In this document: one piece after another, positions 40,889 to 54,013 of the stretch
Layout: every line of letters starts with the position of its first letter
Numbering within the stretch: position 1 is the first letter of the stretch
Origin: Phytoseiulus persimilis
Lineage: Eukaryota; Arthropoda; Arachnida; Mesostigmata; Phytoseiidae
Direction: 5' to 3'
DNA length: 64,000 bases
Assembly (NCBI GenBank): GCA_037576195.1
Contig: CM075101.1
Coordinates: forward strand, 21,452,001 to 21,516,000
Position numbers and translations under genes: made by a program
Notes under the pieces: model-generated
Told to the model about the DNA's origin: nothing
The model's database searches: none
The model's input: the letters and a program-made list of their open reading frames with translations, nothing else

Positions 40889-42199
40889 AAACGCATATAG
40901 ACGTTGCAGCAATGAGAAAACGTCTCGTTTTGGGAACCTTCCCCAACTACCGACCGTTCGGCCGTGTCCAAGGCCGAAGCTGTGCCGTCCGGAATACAAT
41001 GTTTGAGGTACCTTGTGTGCTTCCCGCTGGCGCCGCTATTTTCTCGGCGAACGGGTGTCAAAAACGTTGACCAACTAAGCGAACGGTGGGCATGGAATCC
41101 AGAACGGACCTCCGAAGGCTCCCTGATGTTGCTCGAAGCAATCATGAAGGTTGGATATCAGAATGAAAAGGGGCGATCGCAGCGGATGAATATATCGGTG
41201 CGATAGGTCTCATCGTATAGCTTGAGCCATGCGCTTCCTCCGCGTTTCTAGGTTCGCTGGGTCTCATGAATTGCTTTCCTCGTGTTCGACAAGGTTCACC
41301 ATGAGGTCACGCGATTCGCTCACGCATAATTGCCTCCTGCTTCGACGAAGCTCGATCGTGAGAAAGTGGCTTCCATTTCACCGATTTTCGGTTCGAACGG
41401 GAAACATCTATCGGCTCGTCGATCAAACTCACCCGGGTACGGTTCGACGTCGGGAGATTGACATAGTCACAAGCATAGTTGACAACCATAACTCCGGCGG
41501 AAAAGCCGCACATTTGTCCGTGCGCGGCAGCAACAGGATGGCACCAGATCAACGCAACATCCAGAAAAGGCAGGGCCAAATATGAATAACCTGTCCGACC
41601 CGAGCGTGGCTTGGAGCCAACCTTCAGAACCGATATTCTCCAGGGCCTTCTCGTGCAGGAGCAACTCGAAGTTCCAAAACTCAGAGGTACGATAGACAAG
41701 ATGCGACCGTCTTCAGCTTGCGCTAGACGAGGGCCTTGCGAATGCTGCCTGTTACGGCTCCGAACCGACTCTCACGACGAGGCCCTCCTCGAAGGCACAA
41801 GACCGGATGGCCTAACAGACAAGCCCTCCGCGGGCCAGGTCTCGCATAGCTGAGATGAAGTCGTGAAGCTGTAGCCTCAGCTCATTTTTTCTCTTTTGGT
41901 CTTTTTGCCCCGGAGCAGGCGAACTTCTACTCCCTCAATGCGCCATGAAGTCATATCAGGCATTAGCCGACGCCTCCGTCCAAGTGCGCGAGATCCGATG
42001 CGCAGTTGGCGCAAATCTAATGCTCTGGAGGAGTGCTCGAGTTCCAAAGTTCCGGGCCAGACTGAAGTTGGCCCTTCGCTCCGAGGGGCAAGCATTGCCA
42101 TAACCCGATTTCGCCTGCGTGTGGATCGGGTTCAGCGTTCGTTGCCTCCTCAACGCGCTTGTCCAAGATGCAGTCTGGTCATGCATACACTGCAGGCTT

Positions 42200-42231
42200 C
42201 GCTCGCTCGCTCGCCCGCCCGCCCGCCCGCC
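42200..42231. repeat. Compound (GCTC)n (GCCC)n repeat
   Basis: GCTC units change by one base into GCCC units, about 32 bases in total. Confidence 0.85.
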
Positions 42232-42641
42232 TTCTCTGTCGGTCTGTCCTGCCATCCGGGGTTTCTGCCGTAAATCCTCTCAGCAGCAACACCGACGGGG
42301 TATGCGTTCCCCCCGTACCCCGCTGGAATACAGAAACCAAAGCGTGTCAATAATTGACCCTCAGCTGGTGCTGGCTCAGAGTCCATCAACTTCTGATCGT
42401 CGAAGGAGTTCGCCGCACGATTCTGAGAATTGGTCGTCGTCTGAGCCCGGGGCAACGGCTTTGAGGAGAGTGGAATCGGGTCTCTTTTCCACCTGTTCAA
42501 GACTGTTTTTCGTCGTCAAAAATCTGTTTTCATCGCTCGATCTAGCTAACACCCAGCTGGGCGGGAATCGCGAGTGGGAAAACAAAAAGATTGACATTCC
42601 GATATTCCACAACGAGTTATTAATGATCGAACTCGGTCGAT

Positions 42642-42669
42642 GGTGATGATCATGATGATGATAATAATG
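42642..42669. repeat. Imperfect (ATG)n / (ATA)n repeat
   Basis: GTGATGATCATGATGATG then ATAATAATGA. Confidence 0.75.
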
Positions 42670-44878
42670 AACCCCACGAGCACAGCGATAGTTTGGAGTG
42701 TCGAGTGAACGCTCCCCCTTGACAGGAGATGTTCGGCGGTGTCATTTGCCCCGAAGAAAGAACTGTAATTGGCTCTAATTGATCCTGGTGCCCATCGTCC
42801 TTTTTGCTTGTTCCCGCTGCCTTGTTCGCACTGGGCGCCGTTCAGGAGAGTGATCTCCTGCTGTCCAGAGTTGCCCCGCTGATTGTTATTTTCTCAGCCG
42901 ATTTCCGTAGTTCTCCCGCTGCTAGGCGCACTTGTTGTTCCGCATGCGTGTTTTGGAGCATAACCACTCGATTGAAATATTTCCGAAATATTCCTGTCGA
43001 AGCCATCGAGCCGTCTAGCAGAACCGGAAACCTCGGAAAAGCGTATCGGCTTTCGTGTTGACATGGACGCATTCGGCTCAGTGGAACAGCCGTATTGGCG
43101 TGCCGATCTCAGCGTCGTTGAGGCGACCGGTCGTGTTCCGGCAAGTCTCTTATCCACAGTTTATAAAACACTAAAACCGCTCTCCGATCGCCTCGAGTGA
43201 TGCGGCCATCGATCGCCCAATGTACTCCAACCGCAACGGCTTTATAGACCCCGAGAGCGGGCCGCGTGCTTCTCACTCCAAGGGCTGGAACCCGCTACAG
43301 CTCACTGAGGTCGCCCATCGCTTGACAGTTTCTGTTCTCTGGGATCCGTTTCAAGACTTTCCACCAATGGGCTCGGTCTCGAACTATGAATGAACCGGGA
43401 AGACACTCGAGACAGTCGAGCCAAGGTCAGCTCTTCAACGAACCCGAGCCTTGAACCCGTCGAACGACTCAGCCATGTTGGAATTCCCGATGTCATGAGT
43501 CACACGTGGCAATCGAGTCGCCCTCCCTTAATGTGAGAATCGTCTGAAAGTTCCTGTTCTGCCTGTTCGCGGGGCTGTCACATGTTGCTTTCCCAACATG
43601 GTGATCCTTCTACCAGGAGCGGGAACAAGCAGAACATGTTTATTTTCTGACGATTCGTCGCTCCGACGACCAGCGTCAAAAGCGGCGGCGGCGTCGACGA
43701 CGGGCAAACAGACATCGCGCCGGAGGCGAACCTGGTCCTCAACTTGGACGCCGAAAGTGGCTCGGGTCACGCTAACGACAGCAACAGTGATTCGCTCACG
43801 ACTCAGCATGAGGTTAATGCCTCAAGAGTTGCCGTTTTTGCCACTGCTGCTGCGGTTCTAACTAGTTGTCAGCTCCCTCACGCTCCTGTACACAGAACAG
43901 GGTTTGCTACTGATAAGCGCTCGGATTCGTCAACGTTCGGATCGCTCGTCGTGAGATTGGACGCGATTGGGTCAAGTGACCGCGGGCGGCGGAACCCAGA
44001 AGCGTCGTGTTCATCTCCCGTTGGGTCCGCCACAGCCGAAGGGAGTTCTCCACGTTCTCAAATACGCATCAAAGAGTGCGATTGCCGCAAAAATGCTCAG
44101 TGGCTGTGACTCATTTGCGGCGGTCCCCACCGATTCGACGGCAAGCTTCCCATTCATTTGTCTGCGAGATCACACATCCCCTCGTTGAGGTTACTCCGGT
44201 CGCTCGTTCTTGGGAAGAACCGCTTCTGGTTGCGGGGAACATTCACACGATTTCAATGACGACGAGAAGGCGACAAGATGCAAAAGTGTCCTCCGGTTTC
44301 GCAGCCCGCTTTCTCAGAAAGCCAAGCGGGTGCGCGTCCCACAACCATAACGACGACGACAGCGATTACGCGCCCAGGCTTCCATTTCCTGACGGGGGTA
44401 ATCCTCTGTTTTTTCCTCTGGATCCGCTCTGAATAAAAAAAAACGCAGTGCGTACACGACGGCCATTTCAGTGTGTTCCCAACAATCCGGAAAGCTAGAT
44501 TTGTTGTGAGCTTCACAGTCTCCGGCACGATTATGCCTCGAGTGGTTTGTCGGCCGGGTTCGTGGCTCAGTGCCTGTTTGGCAGCCCGTTTGCTCGGAGC
44601 TTGCTCTTAGCGAGCCGGGATTTAGTTTTGCGGGTAGGCAAGACAAACTCGATGAATAATCGGCTCGACGCTTGATCCCCGTTGCTCGTTAGAGAACGCT
44701 CGGCCTGACAGGGGCCAAAGCCACGAGTGAAACAGCAGCGAATCTCGCTCTTGTTCAGCGTTAGGCTCTGGTTGAGCAACGAACAAACAATCCCGCATCC
44801 GTTACTCCATACACCCTCCAGGCGCTCACCTGGCCAGCTTCCTCTTTATATGAAGGCCGACCGGCAGACTACAAGAAC

Positions 44879-44914
44879 TATTTTCCTCTCCTTCGTCTTC
44901 TCCTATGTACACAG
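44879..44914 (+). other. Acceptor-like pyrimidine tract
   Basis: The segment is almost all pyrimidine (TATTTTCCTCTCCTTCGTCT and on) and ends in GTACACAG at 44914. It has acceptor form, but no coding signal follows that I can recognise. Confidence 0.15.
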
Positions 44915-46349
44915 AGTGACTTTGTACTTCATTAATACATCGCAACAACGGGAGCGGCGGCAACAGCCGCGATTTTCCCGCTGTTTCGGGTGTTGTTGCC
45001 GCCGCCGCGCCGCCGTCGCCTCGGTCGAAAAGACTTTGTCTTGAGGAGATTCCCAACGAGGAAGGATTTCCTAGACACAGGTGGCCAGATAAGTTGCAAA
45101 TCAAGAACATAAGCCAGCCTTATATTTGCTGAGCCAGTTGCTGTCGGCCCGCTTGCTCCATGGTCGGGACGTTGCCGCTGCAATCGGTAGGACAGCTTGT
45201 TCCTGGGAGAGCCGGCCTGAAAGCTGGCTCTGATAAACGGTGTCGCTCAGCCCGTGACTTTGCGCAGATTTATGAATACCTCCGAGTTTCCGTCGGAGCA
45301 GGAGGACACGCGAAGCTGGCGAATGAAGCCCAAAATAGACGCGCGATCCCGGAACAGAGAGCTTCCCGGGGATTAGCGGGATCTGAGGTGAAATTTGACG
45401 ATTCCGCTGCTCTGGGAATTCACACAGCGGTGAGGCTTGCTCTTTCCCGCGGCTTGCGTTGCCGCGCTTGCTTCGAGTTAGTTCATCACAACGATGACGA
45501 GGGATCTTCGCAGTCGAGTGCTGAGTCAACACCTACCTGCATTTATGACCAGCATGCAATGGGGTGGGGCACGCGGGGGGCACTTGAGAAACTCTGCCTG
45601 GGGCAATGATTAGTAAGCTCTCACTGGCTTGCGTCTGCTCTCACTGCTTCGACCGGCTGCGCTTCGGTCCGTTTTCCCATCGGCCGGCTGAGAGCAGCAA
45701 GGACGAATCGGAGTCGACTCGATTCCAAAAAGAGGAATATTCCCCCTGCATTCAGCTCTTCGCGGAATGCTTCCGACTCGACTCCGAGAAAGTGGGAGCT
45801 TCTGAGATGACGGGAACTCGATGGAAAACAATTTTCCCTCCAACCGCTCTTAGGATTCCTGCCTGGTCTTGCGTTCCATCCGATGTCGCATTTGTTGAAA
45901 TCGTTCTTTCTGAATCGAACGAGGAAAGCCCTACGATTAAGATGCATGTCGATGACATAGACAATCATGGGGGGATTTACATCATCGATGCGTCCCTACG
46001 TGATGAGGGCACACTCACTGATCTGAGAATAAAACAAAATACTTGTCCTTCCTCGTTATTGACTATACATGGGGTCCCTCTCTGAGCATGATGACTCTCA
46101 TAAGGAATACAAGATGAAGTTCTAATAGTGCATCCGTGGCAGGCGGGAGTGAACCGAGCAAAACGTTCACGCTGAAAAGCGGAATCGATCCCTACAGTTT
46201 GGCGGTGGGGCGTGGATTTATAAATAAGTGAGTTTGTGTGTAAGTATGAAAGTGTGTGTTGTCACAGTTGGTGCTGATAATGGGGGAAATCATTTGCGCA
46301 TCCGACGATCGCCGAGGGAACGAGGAATGAACGGTCTGTATACGGCCGC

Positions 46350-46369
46350 TCTCTCTCTCGCTCTCTCTC
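46350..46369. repeat. Interrupted (CT)n repeat
   Basis: Two CTCTCTCTCG blocks in tandem. Confidence 0.8.
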
Positions 46370-46552
46370 GGGGAGAACGAGAATATCACACTCGAGTTGC
46401 AGAGCCGAAGAAGATTATAGTCCTCTCGCTGCCGCCGTTGCTTTCGTTCTTTTGCACCCACGTCGATTCTATCCCTGCTCGGTGGGCAGACGGTCCTGCT
46501 CGGATGGGTGGGTTGCCGAGCTGCTCGGTGTACTCCTTTAGGGAAACGAGCT

Positions 46553-47497
46553 CTAACCCCAGCGGCAGTTGTGCTGCGTCGGCGCTTCTGCGAAGCATGA
46601 GCAGAAAGATAAATGAAGTTGACAATATGTGCCGCTACCGCTGTTGGAAAAGGAAGAACTGACGGACGGAAGGAAGGACGGACGGACGGACGGACAGATA
46701 GAGCTACCAAGCAAGTAAGCGACAGACGAAGTAGGAACGGACGTACGAGCACAACCTGCAATGGACGGCGGGAGCAACGAACGGTGGACTACTATTACCA
46801 CGTTGGTACGCAAGGCGTCGACGACAATGGCCACGAGGAGAGCAACCCAAATGGACTTCGTTGTCCATCCTCGTTCCGAACGCGAGTGCTGTGCCGCAGC
46901 CGCCAGTCGTGCGCGAGTGGACCTCGAGTAGGAGCACTTCAATAACAAGCGGAAACCTCCAGAGGTCCAGGAGCTCATTTCCCTCAAGTTCTCGGACCTT
47001 GAATTTGAAAGGGACGGCCGTGCTGGAGATGGGCGCAAAGCACAAGGGTCCTGTGCGAAAACACTCTCCCTGGACAATACTTCCGGAGAATTTTGTGTTG
47101 CGACGGTTACACCGAGTTGAGTTTGACGCTCTGATCTCAACATTCGATGAAGGGTCTTGTTGCTGATGCTCCCGCGTTTCCACCATTGACTTGGGATTCG
47201 AGGTCTGTCTGCATGCTCTTGGAGGCTCGGCGATTTTTTGGCCTCGATGTTGAATGGCATTCTGCTCTCCCGGGTTTTCCACCTTTCCTGCTCATCCATG
47301 GGATGCTGCGGTGCATATCGGCTGCCTCCCGAAGCAGATCGGGTCCGGCTCCTCGCATAAAAAGTTCGATACCTTCTTTCGACCTGGGTCTGTCCCGCTT
47401 TTTTCGACTCCATGTTCTGCAGCAGACAGAAGAGCGACCTGAGCGGCGGCAAGCGGGGACAAAAGACGATGCTCCGTCTTAGAGGCACTTCTACCAC
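46553..47497 (-). other. Longest open frame outside Nol6 (314 codons), probably not a gene
   Basis: A 314-codon minus-strand frame runs here, but a second minus-strand frame is open for 192 codons in the same stretch and several plus-strand frames are open too. The translation is Arg/Ser-rich, its C-terminal part is made from a GGAC-type microsatellite, and I recognise no domain. Few stops in all frames point to base composition rather than coding. A real exon hidden in one frame cannot be excluded. Confidence 0.2.
46661..46696. repeat. (GGAC/GGAA)n repeat
   Basis: GACGGACGGAAGGAAGGACG then GACGGACGGACGGACA. It supplies the Pro/Ser/Val-rich end of the 314-codon minus frame. A short relative is at 53571-53585. 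Confidence 0.85.
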
Positions 47498-48046
47498 CGG
47501 CAGTTGGAGAGGAGGAACACTCGAACGGAATTTTGCTCACTTACGAGTTGTCTCTTTCTTGTTGTTGTTGTCGCTGTGAGCGAGCGAGATTCCTTCTCCC
47601 CTCCCCTAAGACGTGTCGGGAATCCCGAGAGAATGGACAGAAATTGTGAATATCGTCCCAAGTGAAGGGGATCCCTTCTCGGTATTCGTGAGTGCTCCCC
47701 GAATCCTGGTGCACTCGCGTGGGCCGCACCCGCATCGGGCAAACAACTAACAGGAAGCATCGGAAAGGGCCACAGTTCAAAAGCGGTCTGCACTTGCTCA
47801 GCGCAAGGACAACTCCGATCGTAGCGACGCAGAGGGATCGAAAATGGAGGAGCAGAGAGAACGTTTTTTTCTCTTGTTCTCGGTGGGCTGTCGATGCTGC
47901 TTCTTCGTTTCCGGGCAATGCCATTTCGAGCGATGATCGCACATCGGAAATAACTGCTTAAGACGCGGTGTCGGTTGGTGGAACGCCATCTTTTTTTTTT
48001 AACTTCCTCCACAGAGCGCCCACTTCCTCCCACCCGCTCTTTTCTT

Positions 48047-48059
48047 CCCCCCCCCCCCC
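48047..48059. repeat. Poly-C run (13)
   Basis: Thirteen C within a longer pyrimidine-rich stretch that also holds a T run just upstream (47991-48000). Confidence 0.9.
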
Positions 48060-51000
48060 TTCCGTCCCCCAGAAAACGAAAGCAAGAACAAAATCAACAA
48101 AAACTCTCGAAGAACCTACTTGCTCCAACAAAACCTCGACTCGATGTTCAATTAGGAAGAATGAGTTCAAACGTAGCATTGGGATCTTATCCGGTGCTTG
48201 CTCGCAACCAACTTTGCCGCCTTCGAATTGATTTCGGTAAACACCGCGATGCGTTTCCACGAAACGGTTGCGTCCGCCACTGAGACTGCACTGGAAGAGG
48301 CACCGGACGTCGCAGTTAAAACCTTCGTCTAGGCGGCCTACCCCTAGGAGAGGTATGAATCTTGAACGATTCCTGGACCCAAACTGTGGGAAGGTGTTCC
48401 GAAGCTCTGCGCGGGAAACCTTCCAATCGGGAGACCAGTGGTCTCGGAACGAGTGGCTCTCCTAGAGATCGTTCGGACCTTGATTCTGTTTCGTCAGTTC
48501 ATTTCGAATCGCAGGCGTTCCTTGCATGCAAACAAACATGCAGCTCGAGCCCTGTGGTTGACTTTTCCCTCGCTCTGAATACCCACTTCGCGTTTCAGCC
48601 CTGGTTGGAGCTCCACCCATGGCTATGGGCTTGGACGACGCGATAGGGCGAGGGGTGTATCCGAAAGGAGGCACGCTCTCAACGAAAGCAATTCTGTGGC
48701 AAACTTCAAAACGGGCCCATGGAGTCAGATTCTGCAAATGGCTCCAGATACGCACCGTGTGCCTTCTCGACCTTGTCGGAAATCAGGGGAGAGTGTTGCC
48801 ATCGTCTGAGGAAGAGCATCGGTGGGCAGAACTGCGAAATTCCTCAGAGCTGGGAAATACAAATTCGGGAACGCTTGTGTCTCGCTTTCCTTCGAACATT
48901 GTTCAGGGCGCGAGCTGTTCATCGCGGCACCCCTCTTGCCATGTAGCCCTTGCGCGAGCTCGCCTTGTTCGTTCCCTTGCGACCACGCACGGCGGGCGAG
49001 GCGTCGACGATGCCGACAGCAGTAGTGTGCGTGAGCTGTTTACGTTTGTTCGTTGAGTTCACCCTTTTCGAACGTCGGCCGACAGAGAAAGCTGCCAGAG
49101 TTCCGAGCGAATGTTGCACAGCCAACAGAAGCTCCGCTGGGGGTGCGCGAGTGAACGCGCGCGCCTCGAGTTCCTCAGTTCGGGACTGCGAAATGCTCAC
49201 CGCTGTGGCTGTGCCAGTTGTAGCCCCGATCGTGCACTTTGTTCAGCCCCCGCCGTCTCAGAGATAGGAAGAATCAATGGCAGAAATTGAAGCCTCGGCT
49301 AAAACCCTTCTCTCACCATGGGCCGTGCCATCGTTGCTGCCAACCCGGGCAAAAGGAAACGACGAACTAAAAGGCGAACAGAAGGAGAAACGGAAGAAAA
49401 AACCCTTGCCAACAGAAGTAGCTACTTTTCCCCGAAGAAAACGGATGCGTAGAACCTCTCGAGTCAATTGAGAGTGCTGTCTTTGGGTCACTGTACCAAC
49501 CCCCCTGCCCCAACTTGCCCGGCTGTCGTTCCTTCAACCACCCGGCCTCACTGCCGGTTCGTCCGCCGGCCCTTCTGTCAAGCCGTACCGTTTGCGAGTC
49601 CCTTTCTGCGGGTCTTCTATCCGCTTTGTTTGATGATTGCTTGCTCAGTGGGTGTTGGTTGCTGTTGTTGTCGTTGTCGTCATCTTCAGGCCGCGGCGGC
49701 AGTGAAGAAAACGAGCGAGAGGGGTAGAAGGGGACAGTGAGATTCTCAGTGGGGCTCTTCTCCAACGGCGTGTCCTGCCGGCTCTCGCGTCGACCCGAAC
49801 GACGTCGTGCGGAAGCTGGCTGGTGGCATCGCAAGCCGGAATTCTTTGGCACAGCTCTTCTCGTTTCTTGAGCTCTGTTTGCGAGCAAGCCGGTCAGGCA
49901 GCAGTCTGGCGATAGCGGTGAAGAGAGAGTTGAAGTAGGAGTTCGCTTCGCTGCTCCCCTGCTTCACTTTTCGAGCTTTCTTTCGTTGCTTTCAGCTCGC
50001 TTATGGTTCCCCGTCGCGGGACGCCAGCAGGCCGCGAATTCACAAGACGAGGTCTTCGTTATCGATTCCTTCACTCGCGTCCCTTCCAGGGCATCGGTTA
50101 GCCTCGATCCTGGACAAACCTTTGGAATCGTTTTCGGCATCAGTGCTCGAACCCGTCCTCATTGTCGCGGTACGGATTCGAGCCCGCATCACCTTCCCTC
50201 GTTCCTCACTTTAATTCGCACTCAGAGAACTCGCGACAAAACGGGAGCGGCGGCAGCTGAGCGAGGGGAAAATGTCGGAAGCAACGCTTGATTGAAAACT
50301 CAGATTGCGGTCGGATTTACTCCTCGACGGGCCTTCGGTGGCACAGGAGGCTCGCTCGGCTGGACGATCTGTCGGTCGTCTGGGGCGGTGCCAGAAAATC
50401 GAGTTATTAGAGTATAATTGATAGACATCACAAAAATGCTTCCGAAAAGGACGAAGTGAAGGAGTCGACGTTTTTAGTACGGTTCGGTACCGCTTGCCCG
50501 CTCGCCCGTTCGAGCACTCGACCTTCCGACCAGCCGAGCGGGCCCCGTTCGGTCTGACGCCTCGGGGCGTACCGCAGTTGGAGAACCGTCGTCGTTCCAT
50601 TCTAATTTAAGGAAACCAGTGCGTCCCCTCTCCTCTCTATAGCTAACTGGGCGACGACTTCCGGTAGTCGTCTTTAACAAGCAAACGATGAATTTCTTGG
50701 AGAACGAACCAGATCCTCAGCGGTCCGAACACACGTCTCGCGCTTCGAGTCCGCATCTTCTTCTAAAGCTTGCCTGCATCATCATCCGCCATGAGTAATT
50801 GCTTCTGAGCACCTACCCCGGAGAACAGATGATTTCTCGGATCATGAATAAGCTGTAAAATGCGAATTTGAATTAGTGGTCAGGTTTCGGGCTAACGGTA
50901 TTCGGACCAATGGCTCTCGGCCGATCGAGCGGATTCCAACTCATGTCAAAGTGAACAGGGACCGCATTCGGCTTCCCTCCACCTGGTTCGCCGCTGTCGG

Positions 51001-51366
51001 AGTCCGATGAGCGAGAGCAAGCTCGCGCTCCTGCATCGAACTCTTGATTGGTCGTCGATTTTCGCCCGAGGGTTTGCGAAACGGAAACCGACTATGAAAT
51101 TCTGTCCACGCGGACAAACCTGAGAAACGAGCTGGCGATCGAGCGAACGGTGGGAGATAACTCGCATGCCGCCGACTCGAGTCCGCCGGCTAGGCTGTGT
51201 ATATCCGCGAAAAACGTCTGCCCGCGGTGATCTGGATCCAGTGAAAAAGTAAGCGAACGCCAAACGCACTCTTGCCACTTAACGTGCATACGCCCGAAAA
51301 GCATGGAACGAAGAAGAAAAAAACATGACTGTCGCTGTTGGCACAATTGGCCCGACAAACCAGACC

Positions 51367-51381
51367 GGCAGGCAGGCAGGC
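51367..51381. repeat. (GGCA)n repeat
   Basis: Nearly four units of GGCA. Confidence 0.75.
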
Positions 51382-52200
51382 TTGGAGTGGACGCAGCCCC
51401 GGATCCAACTAGTTTACTGAACACCGCGCTTGCAAAAAAGACTACCGAAGTCCACTAGGCGACGACAGGTGCAGGAATTCGTTCGGACGATTATCGCCGC
51501 GATAGGTGCTAGCCTCCAGCTGTCTGCCCGATTGGCCCGAACATGGGCTCGTTCGCATGTTGGGACGGCTGTTCAATGTAACTCCCGAGAAGATGAGCTC
51601 AGGCGAGACTCGATGACGGGAAACTCGGGAGTTGAACTTCCGCGAGTCAGTTTCGAGAGCCGTGGGCTCCGATATAACTCTGTCGCTTGGTCAGTTGGCT
51701 GTCTAACGAAGCAAAAGACTATGAAATTGAATCGTCGTCCCGGTGGCCGTCGTCGTGGTTGGCGTCGTTCCTCAGCCAACTCCTTCGACTCCACTCCTTG
51801 GGCCGCTTCACCGCACGCTTGGCTTGTTGGTGGCTGATAGGCTGCTTTGTTGGGCGGCTCACTTGTTCAATTTATTCGTCAAGCCACTGTCTGACTTTCT
51901 ATCGATTTCATTGATTGTCGTTGGCGTGGCAGCGTCGAGCCGAAGCTTCTACCTAGGTGCCTGGCAAGACTGGAGGCAAGCGAGCCGCTCGGTCGATCGG
52001 TTGGCCAACAAGGAGGCAAGCAGGAAGCAATCTGGCCATTTCCAAACGAAGTGAAGCGAGCGAGCGAACAGAGGCCCCCAGGTGGCTCTAAAGTGCTTTG
52101 TGGTTCGTTCGCAAGCGGTCTTTGCTCATCCCCAAGTGGTCGTACCATGTATCTTCCCGATCCAGTAGCGGCGGCGGCAGAGGCAACCATCCACTGAAAT

Positions 52201-52212
52201 GGGGGGGGGGGG
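52201..52212. repeat. Poly-G run (12)
   Basis: Twelve G following GAAAT. Confidence 0.9.
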
Positions 52213-53570
52213 ACTGACGAGCAGACGGTTGGTTGGTTTGTCTGTCTTCCCCCTTGCCCCTCTCGTCCTCCGGCTCGAGGAGGGAGGCAAGTTAGACGAT
52301 CATCTGCCTGACTAACTGACGGACGGACTCGCTCGTTTGCTTGGCGCCTCGACTCACTTGCGCGCTTTGTCTCTCGGTCGAGCCCCTTCGAACTGAGATA
52401 GCCCACGGCAAGAGAAATAGAGGAGGAGCTATCCCGCCAGCCAACTAACTAGCCAGGCAACCAACCGGTCAAGCAGGAGGATCAGAGCTCAGAATATACT
52501 TTGAGAGGGATGAACAAAGGGTGGGCGGTTGGTCAAGTGGTCTCCGTCCTTCCGCCCTCTCCGGACTCGAACATCGTAGCCGAGCTCCACTTTTTCTGCC
52601 GTTTTCCCTGAGTCGTACCCTCTTCCGCCATCACAACTGCCACTGCTGCGAAGCCCACGACGACGACTACTTCGTTACGAAGGCCGGCTCCAACACCCCG
52701 CTGTAGGCTGGTTCGCAGGACTTGAGTATTTAACGAGCTTCCTCCGAGCTTTTGCGACGCGCCGTAGATCGGGGCCAGCCCGTTTCTTCATCTGAGATGA
52801 ATGATCCAAGCGAACAGGACGGACACGAGTACAAACCGCCCGGTCAGCCTGCCAATGAAAGAACTGCCCCACGACGAGCTTCCAAACGGAGTGGTGCGGG
52901 TGGCGGCAGCGGATTCAGAGAGGAGATTTATACTTGGGGTTTCACCTGCTTCCGTCTCCAAATGTTTGACGACGACTCTCATTATAGCGATGGACTTTTC
53001 TCTGATTAGTACGACTTTGACAGCCTTGTGGCGACCGGCAAGTCAGTCCTTTGAGGAGACGGGTCAGCTGTGGACGTCGGCCGTCGACTCGTCGAATGGA
53101 CACAGCAGAGAGCATTGATGAGAGCACCTCCAAATCAGCGGATGCAGGACTCCGGGAGGACTGCAGCTTGTTCCTCGAGTGTAAGCCTCGTTGAGCAGCG
53201 TAATCCCTTCGAAGACTCTTCGGAAGAAAAGCTCTTACGTGATCGCCTGTTCTGATGTTGCATAACGTGCCGTGGAGCGAGCGGTTTCACCGTTGAAATT
53301 CTTCGGTGGGATTTTGACGTCGGTTGTCTGCGTCAGGAATCCAGCACGATGCAGGCGTGCGTTCGTTGAGCTGTCGCTCCGAGTCTAGCTAAGTTGCTCA
53401 AGGGCCCGGCCAGTCAGTCAGGAGCTCGGCTCCCTCATTTGTTGAGAGGGAAACGAAGGAACTTGATTATGAGAACCTGACTGAAAGTGTTAATAAAATA
53501 TAAGACAAACAGACAGCACCAGGAGCCTCGTTGGTGGACAGATAGTGAGCGAGTCGCTGACTCACTGACT

Positions 53571-53585
53571 GACGGACGGACGGAC
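53571..53585. repeat. (GACG)n repeat
   Basis: GACGGACGGACGGAC, same motif as at 46661-46696. Confidence 0.8.
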
Positions 53586-53810
53586 CCGGCGACAGTCTGT
53601 CCGGCCGCTTTCTTGTTTCTTCCGTAATCATTAGCCGCACGCCAGCGTACATATTTCACTGTCTCCTTCCTCGGTCTGTCATTTGGCGTCCCTCCTTCCG
53701 CCCTTCGTCGGGTGATTGTACTGCAGTGAAGTAACAACAACGGCGTGGAGGATAAGAACGTCGGCAGAGCCCGAATAACTCGTAGGTGTTATTCCATCCA
53801 GTGGGGAACA

Positions 53811-53854
53811 TCCCTCTCTCTCCCGCCCCTCCTCCCCCTCTCTCTCTCCCTCCC
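53811..53854. repeat. CT-rich low-complexity tract
   Basis: About 44 bases of nearly pure C and T. On the plus strand the first AG lies well beyond it (GGGAG after CCGTTTCC), so it is a poor acceptor. Confidence 0.75.
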
Positions 53855-53995
53855 GTTTCCGGGAGTTTCGGGATACTGAGCGGACTATGACGGCAAACAT
53901 AGGAGGGAATTCGCCCAAATCAGCTGACTCTGAATCAGCGAAAAGACACGGATCGTGCTTCGGCGATGCCTGGGAACCACCCTCGAAAAAAGCCA

Positions 53996-54013
53996 CTCAC
54001 CCACCCACCCACG
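53996..54013. repeat. (CCAC)n repeat
   Basis: CACTCACCCACCCACCCACG. Confidence 0.75.

Larger units (their letters stand above)
36510..46552. other. Unassigned non-coding DNA
   Basis: About 10 kb without a recognisable gene. The longest frames are about 175 codons and not family-like. Several tetranucleotide and trinucleotide repeats are present (37688, 39431, 40871, 42200, 42642, 46350). The weak fusion site at 38566 and an acceptor-like tract at 44914 are the only splice-like signals noted. Confidence 0.45.

Noticed and set aside
44825-44832. Minus-strand CAG|GTGAG match
   Set aside because: The upstream side is purine-rich, so it is not a recursive site.
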